Positions 53,944-61,156 of a stretch of DNA of 64,000 nt are shown here, in pieces (the stretch's first letter is position 1; each line of letters starts with the position of its first letter). This stretch comes from Pseudomonas cerasi. Its GTDB lineage: Bacteria; Pseudomonadota; Gammaproteobacteria; Pseudomonadales; Pseudomonadaceae. The stretch is taken from contig NZ_LT222319.1 in assembly GCF_900074915.1 (NCBI RefSeq), forward strand, positions 3,753,001 through 3,817,000, written 5' to 3'. Below the pieces are notes generated by a model. That model was given only the letters and a program-made list of their open reading frames with translations, did not search any database and had not been told where the DNA came from. The position numbers were made by a program, and so were the translations under genes.

Positions 53944-54688
53944 TCGCGCTTCTCCGGATGCCGAGCTTTGCCAGCAGCATGGCGCGGCAGGCCTTGGGGT
54001 CTTTGGGGATTTCGAGGACATCGAGAATGCGATCGCCTTCCTTGCGGGAATGCTCGAGCTGGACCTGTCGCGGATCGCGCATGCTGTCGTGGCCGACGCC
54101 GTGAGCAATGCGCCCTTCCAGCTGTTGGCCGGTCTGAGCCCTGCGCATGACGATGGCGTAGTTGCGTTCGAAGCGTTGGCGCAGCGCCTTGTCGTTGCTG
54201 TCTGATCCGTGCAGGTCGAACGTGCTGGTGGCTTCTGCGGCAATGCGCACGGCTTCGTGGGTGTACTTGCCTGACCTGGCTTCGTCCCACGCCTGCGCCT
54301 CGGTCGGTAGGCCCTTGACCTGCAAGCACAGCGACAGGAATACGTTCGCAGGTGGTGGCCAGTCGAATTCATCACCACGCTCGATCAGCGCGTGCAAGCC
54401 GTTGGCAAGCTGGGTGCCGGTGACGCCAGCAAGGACCTTGGCCCAGGTGTGTTCAGGGTCAGCGATCACGCCAAAGCTTGAGGTCCAGCGGTGTCCGTAG
54501 AATTCAGCCATCTTGATCCACAGCTTGTCGAGCAGCGTTCTCGAGAGCATCGCGCTCTGCGATTGCGGCTCGGACACGGTCTGGAGCAGAGAGGGGGCCC
54601 TGTCGAGCAGGTCGCTGGTTGCGATCTTGGGAACCACTGCCCTGATGGCCTTGGGAATTTCCCGATAGTTCGGCGTTTTGGTTTCCAT
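53936..54688 (-). CDS. replication protein P-like (helicase loader)
   Basis: The product has 250 residues; GGAG lies 7 nt before ATG 54688. The segment WIKMAEFYGHRW, WAKVLAGVTGTQLANGLHALIERGDEF and PPPANVFLSLC matches the lambda P family in pattern (region aligned to lambda WVLAFRENGI... FLPSPGQFVAWC). It would bring the host DnaB helicase to the O-bound origin. Its 5' end overlaps the O-like gene by 185 bp in another frame. Confidence 0.75.
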   Translation of the reverse strand: METKTPNYREIPKAIRAVVPKIATSDLLDRAPSLLQTVSEPQSQSAMLSRTLLDKLWIKMAEFYGHRWTSSFGVIADPEHTWAKVLAGVTGTQLANGLHALIERGDEFDWPPPANVFLSLCLQVKGLPTEAQAWDEARSGKYTHEAVRIAAEATSTFDLHGSDSNDKALRQRFERNYAIVMRRAQTGQQLEGRIAHGVGHDSMRDPRQVQLEHSRKEGDRILDVLEIPKDPKACRAMLLAKLGIRRSANV

Positions 54689-55469
54689 CGGTAGATCTCC
54701 CGTTGGCCTGCTGGTGGCGAAGGTCACGTTTCAAATGCTGGGCAAGTGCGTGTTCCCACTTGGCTTGGGTGCGGTGTTCGTCAGGGGATGCGATCCAGAA
54801 CGACTTGAATTCGAGCAGTTGCTCTTCGTCGAACTGCTGGTTGGCCATGCCGTTCATGGTCAGCATGGCGGCGAATGTCTTTTCGCAAGGGAGCCAATCG
54901 GGGTTCATGCTGAACTTGGCCCGAGAGTCGAAAACGTCCTGCGCGTAGAGAGGTGGTGGTGTTTTATCTAATCTCCTCTCCTCTTCTCTGTCGTGACATG
55001 GCGTGTCGGTGTGTGACATGTCGTGACTAGCTGCGTTTTGAGCAGCAGCTTTTTTTCGTTCGCGCTCTTCTCGTTTTCGCTGGGCTGCCGATTTAGCACC
55101 GAATTCATTGACCCTTGCGTCCTCACGCTTCGGCTGGCGCACTTCCCACCCGGATACCAAGTCGCCGTCAAGAACGCGACCCTGCATGGCATCAAGAATG
55201 GATCTGACGTGTGCGATATCGAGGTCGAGAGCGGTGGAAAGACCCTCGATAAAATTGATTTCGTGACATGTCACGCTTGTCACGTTTTCGCGTGACATGT
55301 CGTGACAGAACAATCCGTCTACGTGACCACGGTCAGGATTTGAGGAGGCCATCACCAGCAAATGGCAGTAAATCGCCATAACTTCCGAGATGGATCGACC
55401 TGAGACGCGGGCGATCGTCCGCCACTTCGGGTCATTGGGCATGTCATGCCAGAGTCTGAGCCAATCCAT
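54504..55469 (-). CDS. replication initiator O-like
   Basis: The product has 321 residues starting MDWLRLWHDMPNDPKW (ATG 55469, 2 nt after the cII stop), the common N-terminus of DnaT/O-like initiators in Pseudomonas phages. A charged middle (RKREERERKKAAAQ) is followed by a segment DEEQLLEFKSFWIASPDEHRTQAKW, typical of the C-terminal partner-binding part. The origin iterons lie within it. The last 60 codons overlap P. Confidence 0.78.
   Translation of the reverse strand: MDWLRLWHDMPNDPKWRTIARVSGRSISEVMAIYCHLLVMASSNPDRGHVDGLFCHDMSRENVTSVTCHEINFIEGLSTALDLDIAHVRSILDAMQGRVLDGDLVSGWEVRQPKREDARVNEFGAKSAAQRKREERERKKAAAQNAASHDMSHTDTPCHDREEERRLDKTPPPLYAQDVFDSRAKFSMNPDWLPCEKTFAAMLTMNGMANQQFDEEQLLEFKSFWIASPDEHRTQAKWEHALAQHLKRDLRHQQANGRSTDGNQNAELSGNSQGHQGSGSQDRNQRPARQGPLSAPDRVRAAIAERDALENAARQAVDQDG
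54990..55027. repeat. origin iteron cluster 1 inside the O-like gene
   Basis: Two GTGACATG cores (54993-55000 and 55013-55020) stand 20 bp apart within the related sequence GTCGTGACATGGCG and TGTGACATGTCGTGAC. The same core recurs in cluster 2. This is where lambda-type origins lie. Confidence 0.6.
55260..55308. repeat. origin iteron cluster 2 inside the O-like gene
   Basis: Two further GTGACATG cores (55263-55270, 55292-55299) flank CACGCTTGTCACG, an inverted copy of the GTGAC element. Spacing and repetition go beyond what coding needs and fit initiator binding sites. Confidence 0.6.
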
Positions 55470-55471
55470 GA

Positions 55472-55783
55472 TCAATCCCACCCGAGCGGGCCAGGCCGCT
55501 TTTTCTCAGCCTTCAACCCGATCTCTGCCAGGGTTTCCAGCGAGTGCAGGTAGGCAGGCGTCACGAGCATCGCGGACTGCGGAACGACGCGCAGGCCGAG
55601 GAACGACAGCACCTTGGCCCATCTTGCGTACTCTCCCTCGTTCCACCTCGAAACCGTGGACTCACTCAACCCGGTTTCACGGGCTATCTCTTTCTGACCC
55701 ACGGACAAAACCCGCTGCAAGATCAGGGTTTCCGTCTCCCGTGCGGTTTCGTCTGTATCCGGGCTTACTGAGTTCGTCGACAT
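55472..55783 (-). CDS. CII-like transcription activator
   Basis: The product has 103 residues. The helix-turn-helix VGQKEIARETGLSESTVSRWNEGE with an upstream helix ETLILQRVLS follows lambda CII (TEKTAEAVGVDKSQISRWKRD). It lies between cro and O, as cII does. It would promote lysogeny by activating repressor and integrase promoters. Confidence 0.8.
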   Translation of the reverse strand: MSTNSVSPDTDETARETETLILQRVLSVGQKEIARETGLSESTVSRWNEGEYARWAKVLSFLGLRVVPQSAMLVTPAYLHSLETLAEIGLKAEKKRPGPLGWD

Positions 55784-55785
55784 GG

Positions 55786-56022
55786 TCAGGCAGCCTCAGA
55801 AGCGCCTTTGAAGCGCTCCGGATAGAGGATATGGATTTCAGTGATCTCTCCATCGAATACCCGACTCAAGTTTTCGGCCAGCGCTGTGGATGCACGCTGG
55901 ACCCCACGCTCTACGCGGGACAAGTTGCCGGAATCGATGGTGTCACCTAACTGGGAAAGACGTGCCGAGACATCGGCGAGCGTCCATTTCCTGGCGGTTC
56001 GTGCACGTTTTAAGGGAGTCAT
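55786..56022 (-). CDS. Cro-like repressor
   Basis: The product has 78 residues, ATG 56022. HTH segment WTLADVSARLSQLGDTIDSGNLSRVERG. First gene of the rightward early operon, opposite cI, preceded by the three shared operators. The sequence of its HTH is close in style to that of the CI protein, in keeping with binding the same sites. Confidence 0.8.
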   Translation of the reverse strand: MTPLKRARTARKWTLADVSARLSQLGDTIDSGNLSRVERGVQRASTALAENLSRVFDGEITEIHILYPERFKGASEAA

Positions 56023-56053
56023 GGCTGTGCCCTGAATGGATTTCAGGAGCGAT

Positions 56054-56117
56054 TCTGCGATTAGCGCAGATTTAAAGCAAACAAATTCTGCGCCAACCGC
56101 TTTGCGCATAACGCAGC
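56054..56117. promoter_or_regulatory. cro/cI operators (OR-like) and rightward promoter
   Basis: Three 17-bp sites have TCTGCG-N5-CGCAGA symmetry: 56054-56070 (perfect arms, centre ATTAG), 56087-56103 (TCTGCG-CCAAC-CGCTTT) and 56101-56117 (TTTGCG-CATAA-CGCAGC). On the minus strand TTGGCG (56091-56096) and a TTTAAAT box near 56069-56076 make a plausible promoter for cro covered by these sites. The first site is identical to one in the second operator set. Confidence 0.8.
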
Positions 56118-56137
56118 AACACCGGAAAATCAGCGCC

Positions 56138-56788
56138 ATGGAAATTGGACAGATCATCAAGAACGCGCGGAAAGCCAAAAAGCTTTCGCAGGAACAACTC
56201 GCCAACCAGGTCGACTACGACACTGGAAACTTGTCACGCCTAGAGCGCGGGCTTCAAAGCACCACGCCAGAGAAGCTCAAGCGGATAATGGACGTACTCG
56301 GCATCAAACTGGCTCAGATCGGTCAGGGATTGGACTCGCCCCAAGACAGTGGAATGTCGAACGTGCAGATGGCCCTGCAGCCAAACAGGGGGCCTAAGGA
56401 ATATCCATTGATCAGTTGGGTAAGTGCCGGCGAATGGACGGAATCCTACGACAACTACCCGGGTGATGCGGAAACATGGCTCGCATCTGTAGAAAACGCT
56501 GGAGAAAACGGATTTTGGCTTGATGTGCGTGGGGATTCTATGACCTGCGCGGGCAATCCAAGCTTTCCCGAAGGCTCACGCATCCTTGTGAGGCCCGAGG
56601 CAGAATTGATCAGTAGCAAATATTACGTGGTGAAGCTGGAAAACGGCGAAAGCACATTCAAGCAATACATTGAAGACGCTGGGAACAAGTATCTACGCCC
56701 ATTGAACCCCAGCTACAGGACGATAGAGCTGGGCGGCAGCTTCAAAGTTATTGGTCGGGTAATTGATACCAAGATGAGCGGACTCTAA
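56138..56788 (+). CDS. CI-like repressor with S24 self-cleavage domain
   Basis: The product has 216 residues from ATG 56138. N-terminal XRE HTH (residues 5-45: LSQEQLANQVDYDTGNLSRLERG), linker, then LexA/S24 fold with cleavage site Ala97-Gly98 (VSAGEW), Ser134 in RGDSM and Lys166. RecA-stimulated cleavage is expected, so the prophage should be SOS-inducible. It is transcribed away from cro. Confidence 0.92.
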   Translation: MEIGQIIKNARKAKKLSQEQLANQVDYDTGNLSRLERGLQSTTPEKLKRIMDVLGIKLAQIGQGLDSPQDSGMSNVQMALQPNRGPKEYPLISWVSAGEWTESYDNYPGDAETWLASVENAGENGFWLDVRGDSMTCAGNPSFPEGSRILVRPEAELISSKYYVVKLENGESTFKQYIEDAGNKYLRPLNPSYRTIELGGSFKVIGRVIDTKMSGL

Positions 56789-56805
56789 TAGGGAAAATTA
56801 CGAGT

Positions 56806-57156
56806 ATGAATATGAATATGAATATGATCAAGGTATTGTTAATTCTTGCCTCAATCATTGCGCCTAGCACTGCATGGTCCTTCACCGGAAATGATTTGGT
56901 TGAATTTATTCCCGACTTTGAAGCCACTAAAGGAACGTTTGGAAACGGTTTATTTATCGGCTATGTGATAGGCATTACCGAGCTTGGTAGTGGAATCTTG
57001 TTCTGCCCACCAAGCAACGTCACACACGGCCAGAGTGGTGCAATCGTCGTAAAATACCTGCGGGCGCATCCTGAAGATTGGAACTGGCCAGCAGCTACTT
57101 TGGTGACTGAAGCTCTGAAAAAAGCTTATCCAGAGTGCCCCGCGAATAAAAAGTGA
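56806..57156 (+). CDS. Rap1a/Tai-like secreted protein (moron behind cI)
   Basis: The product has 116 residues. Signal peptide (KVLLILASIIAPSTAWS), then GNDLVEFIPDF, GYVIGITE, CPPSNVTHGQSGAIVVKYLRAHPEDWNWPAATLVTEALKKAYPECP, which follows the Rap1a/Tai immunity family. Family members in phages act as periplasmic immunity or accessory proteins; here superinfection immunity is a guess. The start has three ATGAAT units in tandem, so up to four Met starts are possible. It lies 17 nt after cI and ends in a strong terminator, so it is expressed in the lysogen. Confidence 0.75.
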   Translation: MNMNMNMIKVLLILASIIAPSTAWSFTGNDLVEFIPDFEATKGTFGNGLFIGYVIGITELGSGILFCPPSNVTHGQSGAIVVKYLRAHPEDWNWPAATLVTEALKKAYPECPANKK

Positions 57157-57174
57157 TCCTTCTCCTTTGAAATG

Positions 57175-57199
57175 AGCCCGCCCCGTGCGGGCTTTTTTT
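57175..57199 (+). terminator. terminator of the cI operon
   Basis: The 7-bp stem AGCCCGC / GCGGGCT is followed by TTTTTTT (57175-57199) on the plus strand. Confidence 0.9.
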
Positions 57200-57224
57200 C
57201 GCCCTCTTTTTGCCTCCCTCAAAA

Positions 57225-57287
57225 TCTGCGCTTGACGCAGAATTAATTCTGCGCATAATGCAAAACATATTCTGCGATTAGCGCAGA
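57225..57287 (+). promoter_or_regulatory. OL-like operators and early promoter PL
   Basis: Three operators lie at 57225-57241 (TCTGCG-CTTGA-CGCAGA), 57248-57264 (TCTGCG-CATAA-TGCAAA) and 57271-57287 (TCTGCG-ATTAG-CGCAGA), spaced exactly 23 bp apart. The promoter TTGACG (57232-57237), 16 bp, CATAAT (57254-57259) lies across the first two, so repressor binding would block it. The third site is identical to the first cro/cI site. Confidence 0.9.
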
Positions 57288-57502
57288 TATGGAATCCGGC
57301 GAAAGCCAGCGCTCTTTAAAAACCAAACGATTCACCGCTGATGGCTTGGAAAGGCTTTGACGCGCTGGGCGTGGGCGATACCCACACTGGCTGCGCCGTA
57401 TAGACCTCGGGGCCGTTGGCAATAACGAATGCATCACCTCTGCCCGTTCGATGTTGAGCGGGTTTTGGGATGCAAACAAACGCCACATTGGAGGGCGAAC
57501 AC
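57288..57502 (+). ncRNA. early-operon leader with boxA (antitermination or regulatory RNA candidate)
   Basis: About 215 nt of untranslated leader follow PL. Near its start CGCTCTTTAAA (57310-57320) matches the boxA motif used by Nus factors (lambda CGCTCTTA; rRNA TGCTCTTTA). Downstream are hairpins such as CCAAACGATTCACCGC...GGCTTGG and GTGGGCGATACCCAC. No N-like protein gene is seen. The leader may act directly, in the style of the HK022 put sites, or with an unrecognised N. Nothing else is seen in the 57200-57502 stretch. Confidence 0.55.
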
Positions 57503-57790
57503 ATGATCCATGAAGTGATTGTTGAGGGGTTTGTCCTTCAAGTGGACGTAACCCATTGCGAGAACAGCCCGCCCCAGCCGAACAACCGCGACAGCGATTG
57601 GGATTGCATCGGCACCCGCGAACTTGAATACAAGCTGCTGTCCGGCATCACCTACGACAGCGCCGGCATCCGCATGGACTGCTCTGGATGGGACTTGCGC
57701 GAAGCCTCACGACTGCACGATGCGCAGATCCGGGCAGCACTCTGGCGTGAGATTGACAGCAGCCTGTTCAGGCAGCGGTGGGCAGCATGA
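57503..57790 (+). CDS. early-operon hypothetical protein
   Basis: The product has 95 residues; GGAGG lies 9 nt before ATG 57503. It starts MIHEVIVEGFVLQVDVTHCENSPPQPNNRDSDW and contains a compact acidic beta region. First gene of the leftward early operon; overlaps the next start (ATGA). No family is recognised. Confidence 0.6.
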   Translation: MIHEVIVEGFVLQVDVTHCENSPPQPNNRDSDWDCIGTRELEYKLLSGITYDSAGIRMDCSGWDLREASRLHDAQIRAALWREIDSSLFRQRWAA

Positions 57791-58044
57791 ACCGCTCAGC
57801 CAACGCAGTGACGATGATCGAACGCCAGATAGCGCAGATCGGCACGTCGCAGTACCCCGACGCCGAGTTCGTCAAGGGGATGATTCAAGCCAATTACGCC
57901 CACGGCTTCATCGATGAGCGTCAGTTAGTGGATTTTGAAGACAGGGCAAGCGAGGCGGCGTCAAGGCGTCGCCTGGCATTGCGCAGCGAAAACATGGGGC
58001 GCCGACTCGGTGCCCTCAACTTGTTACACGGGGGTGCGCAGTGA
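57787..58044 (+). CDS. early-operon hypothetical protein
   Basis: The product has 85 residues from ATG 57787, overlapping genes on both sides by 4 bp. Helical, Arg-rich towards the end (SRRRLALRSENMGRRLG). No family is recognised. Confidence 0.6.
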   Translation: MNRSANAVTMIERQIAQIGTSQYPDAEFVKGMIQANYAHGFIDERQLVDFEDRASEAASRRRLALRSENMGRRLGALNLLHGGAQ

Positions 58045-58178
58045 CGATCATTGCCAGAGACATAAAAGGAATTATCGAAGCCCTGCATCGTCGGGGCATT
58101 TTTTTGGTCGCTGATTTGCCTGGACCCATGCGGCTCAAGCTGAGCAAGCGCGGGATGCTTATTGCGAGGTGCGCATGA
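58041..58178 (+). CDS. 45-residue early-operon protein
   Basis: A GTG start at 58041 overlaps the preceding stop (GTGA); the frame runs to TGA 58178, overlapping the next ATG. It encodes TIIARDIKGIIEALHRRGIFLV followed by a basic C-terminus. The two four-base overlaps are good evidence that it is translated. Function unknown. Confidence 0.5.
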   Translation: MTIIARDIKGIIEALHRRGIFLVADLPGPMRLKLSKRGMLIARCA

Positions 58179-58537
58179 AGAATGCATATGGCAGGGCCGC
58201 AAAGCTGGCTGCCGACTACGCCAAAAACCGTAGCGATATTCGCACGGTATCTCAGAGCATCGCGCTCTTGACCGACTTCCAGCGCGAAGACGGCGGCGTG
58301 CATCTCGACGATGTTCGAACCGAATACCTTGAAGACGGCGACCGCTGGCGAGGCTGGCAGCATGCAATCGAGCATGTTCAAGGCTGCCGCGCCCCTGACG
58401 ATCATGACCCCATCAGCGACGCACAGCGGGAACTGGCGATGCTGCTGGACAGGAAAGCGGCGCTACGTGTTGAAGCCGGAAAAATCAAACGAGGCATCGT
58501 AGCGGCTGGGCGCTGCCTTCTGGACGTGCCGTTTTGA
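58175..58537 (+). CDS. early-operon hypothetical protein
   Basis: The product has 120 residues from ATG 58175. Helical and charged (QRELAMLLDRKAALRVEAGKIKRG). No family is recognised. Overlaps neighbours by 4 bp at both ends. Confidence 0.55.
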   Translation: MKNAYGRAAKLAADYAKNRSDIRTVSQSIALLTDFQREDGGVHLDDVRTEYLEDGDRWRGWQHAIEHVQGCRAPDDHDPISDAQRELAMLLDRKAALRVEAGKIKRGIVAAGRCLLDVPF

Positions 58538-58653
58538 CCCGCCACCAGCGCATCACCCGCCGCCGCATCTGGTGGGTGTCGGCCATCACCGGCGCCCTCT
58601 TCTTCGCAATCACCCTCTTCGGCCCCGCAATCGGCGGCCTGATCACTCAATAG
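58534..58653 (+). CDS. 39-residue small membrane protein
   Basis: TTG 58534 overlaps the preceding stop (TTGA) and the frame ends at TAG 58653. Basic N-terminus (RHQRITRRRIWW) and one hydrophobic helix (AITGALFFAITLFGPAIGGL). The coupling suggests it is real; its function is unknown. Confidence 0.4.
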   Translation: MTRHQRITRRRIWWVSAITGALFFAITLFGPAIGGLITQ

Positions 58654-58661
58654 GTAAACCC

Positions 58662-59183
58662 ATGCCGATCGATCCTCGGGCAAACGCCCCCGAGCGTATT
58701 GCTGCACCTGCGCCGCTGCCTCACGTCAGTCGCCGTGCACTTAAACGCGTAAAAAATCCTCTGCCAGCGCCTGCCCAATGCCGCTACTGCGCCGGCGACG
58801 TGTCGCTGGTGTGCAACAGCGAAATCTATAACGGACGCTCCTACGGGGAATGGCCTTACGCCTATCTCTGCACTGATTGCAAAGCCTACGTCGGCCTGCA
58901 TCCCTCGACGGATATTCCGCTGGGCACGCTGGCTACCGCCCAGCTTCGCAAAGACCGCAACACCAGCAAAGATTTGTTCCACAAGTTCAAAGAAGCCCGT
59001 GGGTACACGCGCACGATGGCTTACGAATGGCTGGCGAAGGAAATGGGAATACCTGTTGCCCAGTGCCACTTCGGATGGTTTGAGCAAGAAGACTGCGCCA
59101 AAGCGGCAATGGTTTGCATTAATGCTCTTCCCTCTACATCTGCGATGCTCCAAGCGTTCGCTCAGGCGAGGGCCAGAGTATGA
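58662..59183 (+). CDS. DUF3268 zinc-finger protein
   Basis: The product has 173 residues from ATG 58662. CRYCAGDVSLV and LCTDCKAYVGLHP form a two-CxxC zinc ribbon typical of DUF3268, followed by LGTLATAQLRKDR and a helical C-terminus. Found in phage recombination or early regions; nucleic-acid binding is likely. Confidence 0.78.
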   Translation: MPIDPRANAPERIAAPAPLPHVSRRALKRVKNPLPAPAQCRYCAGDVSLVCNSEIYNGRSYGEWPYAYLCTDCKAYVGLHPSTDIPLGTLATAQLRKDRNTSKDLFHKFKEARGYTRTMAYEWLAKEMGIPVAQCHFGWFEQEDCAKAAMVCINALPSTSAMLQAFAQARARV

Positions 59184-59983
59184 GCGTAACCACCGTCCGC
59201 GCCTCGTCGTGGGGCTCGCTGTTCGACTGCGCTTACAAATGGGAAGGCGTTCACTTGCTGGGCATCAAGAGCCCGAGCAGCCCACGCGCCCACCTGGGAA
59301 CGTCGATCCACGCCAGCACCGCGGCGTTCGACGTGTCCCGTATGAACGGCAGCAACCTGAGCGCTTACGACACCGCCGAGCTGCTCATCCACACGTTGCG
59401 CAACCCTGACCGTGAAGTCGATTGGAAGGCCGACAAGCTGACCATCCAGGAGGCTGAGCGCATCGCCCTGCCCCTGCACACGAAGTATTGCAACGAGGTC
59501 AGCCCGCGCTACGAATACCTGGCAGTCGAGCGCACAGCCACGCCGCTGGAAATTGATTGCGGCGGTGGCGTGATCATTCGCCTGACCGGCCAGCTCGACC
59601 GGGCGCGTATCTGCAAGACCGGCGACGGCAAGGGCATCGCTGACGTGAAGACGGGCGGCGCTGCCGTCAGTGAGGGCGTGGCGAAGACGAAAGGCCACGC
59701 CGCGCAGATCGGCACCTACGAAATCCTTGAAGAACACACGACTGGCGAGCCCTGCACCGCCCCGGCCCACATCATCGGGCTGAAAACGAAGGGCAAGCCG
59801 GAAGTCGGCATCGGCGAGATTCGCAGCGCCAAGCAAATGATGGTCGGCACCGAAGACTTTCCCGGCCTGATCCAGATCGGTGCCGAAATGTTCCGCACCG
59901 GCCTGTTCCCGCCAAACCCCCAGAGTTTCCTATGCAGCGCGAAGTATTGCCCGCGCTGGTCAACCTGCCCCTACCACGAGTAA
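59180..59983 (+). CDS. Cas4/RecB-like PD-(D/E)XK exonuclease
   Basis: The product has 267 residues. The core motifs are GQLDRARI and IADVKTG (Asp and Asp...Lys of the PD-(D/E)XK site), then QIGTYEILE (motif III). Cys at about 16 and three late Cys (FLCSAKYCPRWSTCPYHE) fit the Fe-S cluster of Cas4/AddB-type nucleases. It lies directly before RecT; together they make a two-part recombination system like Exo/Bet. Confidence 0.85.
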   Translation: MSVTTVRASSWGSLFDCAYKWEGVHLLGIKSPSSPRAHLGTSIHASTAAFDVSRMNGSNLSAYDTAELLIHTLRNPDREVDWKADKLTIQEAERIALPLHTKYCNEVSPRYEYLAVERTATPLEIDCGGGVIIRLTGQLDRARICKTGDGKGIADVKTGGAAVSEGVAKTKGHAAQIGTYEILEEHTTGEPCTAPAHIIGLKTKGKPEVGIGEIRSAKQMMVGTEDFPGLIQIGAEMFRTGLFPPNPQSFLCSAKYCPRWSTCPYHE

Positions 59984-59989
59984 ACGACC

Positions 59990-60940
59990 ATGACCCAGCA
60001 AACCACCTCACTGGCGCAGATGCAGACCAGCGCTGTCGCCACACCAAAGAACGATGCCCCGATGTCGCTGCTGACCGGCTCCGGCTTTGAACAACTGCAG
60101 CGTGTTGCCAAAGCGCTCGCCGGTTCGACGTTGGTGCCAGTCCAGTACCGCGCTTTCACCGAGGTAAAGAATTACGGCAAGGTCACTGGCCACATCCCGA
60201 ACCCGGCCGGCCTGCCCAACTGCGTAGTCGCGCTGAACATGGCGTTGCGCATGGGCGCTGACCCGCTGATGGTCATGCAGAACCTGTACGTGATCGAGGG
60301 TCGGCCGTCTTGGTCAAGCCAGTTCATCATCGCGATGCTCAACAGTTGCGGTCGTTTCAGCCCGCTGCGCTTTGACCTGAGCGAACCCGGCAAGACAGAA
60401 GAACTGACCTACACCGCCACGTTCTGGAAAGACGGCAATAAGGTTTCAGAACCACGCAAGGCGAAGATCAAACACCAAACCTGTACGGCCTGGGTGATCG
60501 AGAAAGAAACCGGTGACCGTCTCAACGGCCCGACGATTTCCATGCAAATGGCCATTGATGAGGGTTGGCTGACCAAGAACGGCAGCAAGTGGCTGACGAT
60601 GCAGGAAGTGATGTTGCGCTACCGGGCGGCAAGCATGCTGGGCCGTCTGTATGCCCCTGAGCTGCTGATGGGCTTGCAGTCACGCGAAGAGGTTGAGGAT
60701 TTCATCGACGCTACTGCCGATGGCGCAGGCACCTACTCGGTGGACGTCAGCGACCTGCGCAACAAAGAGCCCGAAGCACCGTCGATCATCGAAGAAGACG
60801 GCCAGTCGGTTGATACAAAAACAGGCGAAATCGTCACAGAAACGGCGGAAAACGCGACAAAAACCGCTGATCCGGCACCAGAAACTCCCGACACCGTGAC
60901 GCCAGAGCCAGCCGACACCGACGGCCTGGCTTTCGAGTAA
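59990..60940 (+). CDS. RecT-family single-strand annealing protein
   Basis: The product has 316 residues. The RecT core includes RVAKALAGSTLVPVQYRAFTEVK, LNMALRMGADPLMVMQNLYVIEGRPSWSSQF and VMLRYRAASMLGRLYAPELLMG. The C-terminal 60 residues are acidic and Thr/Pro-rich (TAENATKTADPAPETPD), probably disordered. It anneals resected DNA ends with the exonuclease upstream. Confidence 0.88.
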   Translation: MTQQTTSLAQMQTSAVATPKNDAPMSLLTGSGFEQLQRVAKALAGSTLVPVQYRAFTEVKNYGKVTGHIPNPAGLPNCVVALNMALRMGADPLMVMQNLYVIEGRPSWSSQFIIAMLNSCGRFSPLRFDLSEPGKTEELTYTATFWKDGNKVSEPRKAKIKHQTCTAWVIEKETGDRLNGPTISMQMAIDEGWLTKNGSKWLTMQEVMLRYRAASMLGRLYAPELLMGLQSREEVEDFIDATADGAGTYSVDVSDLRNKEPEAPSIIEEDGQSVDTKTGEIVTETAENATKTADPAPETPDTVTPEPADTDGLAFE

Positions 60941-60946
60941 CCCGCC

Positions 60947-61147
60947 ATGGCCGCCCTATCCGTCGAAGAGCAATACGACCGGGTGGAGGAATTCGCCGTG
61001 CTGTTGGCCGCCGCCGAGTTACTGGCGGCCAACGACTGGGAAGTGACCTTTACCGACGACATTCGGGCCGGCTTCAAGCGCCACGGCCCGCGCACCCACC
61101 TGAGCCCCGCACAGCGCCAGACGCTGGAGCGCATCGCCAATAACTGA
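60947..61147 (+). CDS. small early-operon protein
   Basis: The product has 66 residues from ATG 60947, seven nt after RecT. Helical, with EEFAVLLAAAELLAANDWEVTF. No family is recognised. Confidence 0.55.
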   Translation: MAALSVEEQYDRVEEFAVLLAAAELLAANDWEVTFTDDIRAGFKRHGPRTHLSPAQRQTLERIANN

Positions 61148-61156
61148 GGAACACCC

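Noticed and set aside
54990..55308. Repeats as a CRISPR array
   Set aside because: Cores are short, irregularly spaced and inside a coding gene; initiator binding sites fit better.
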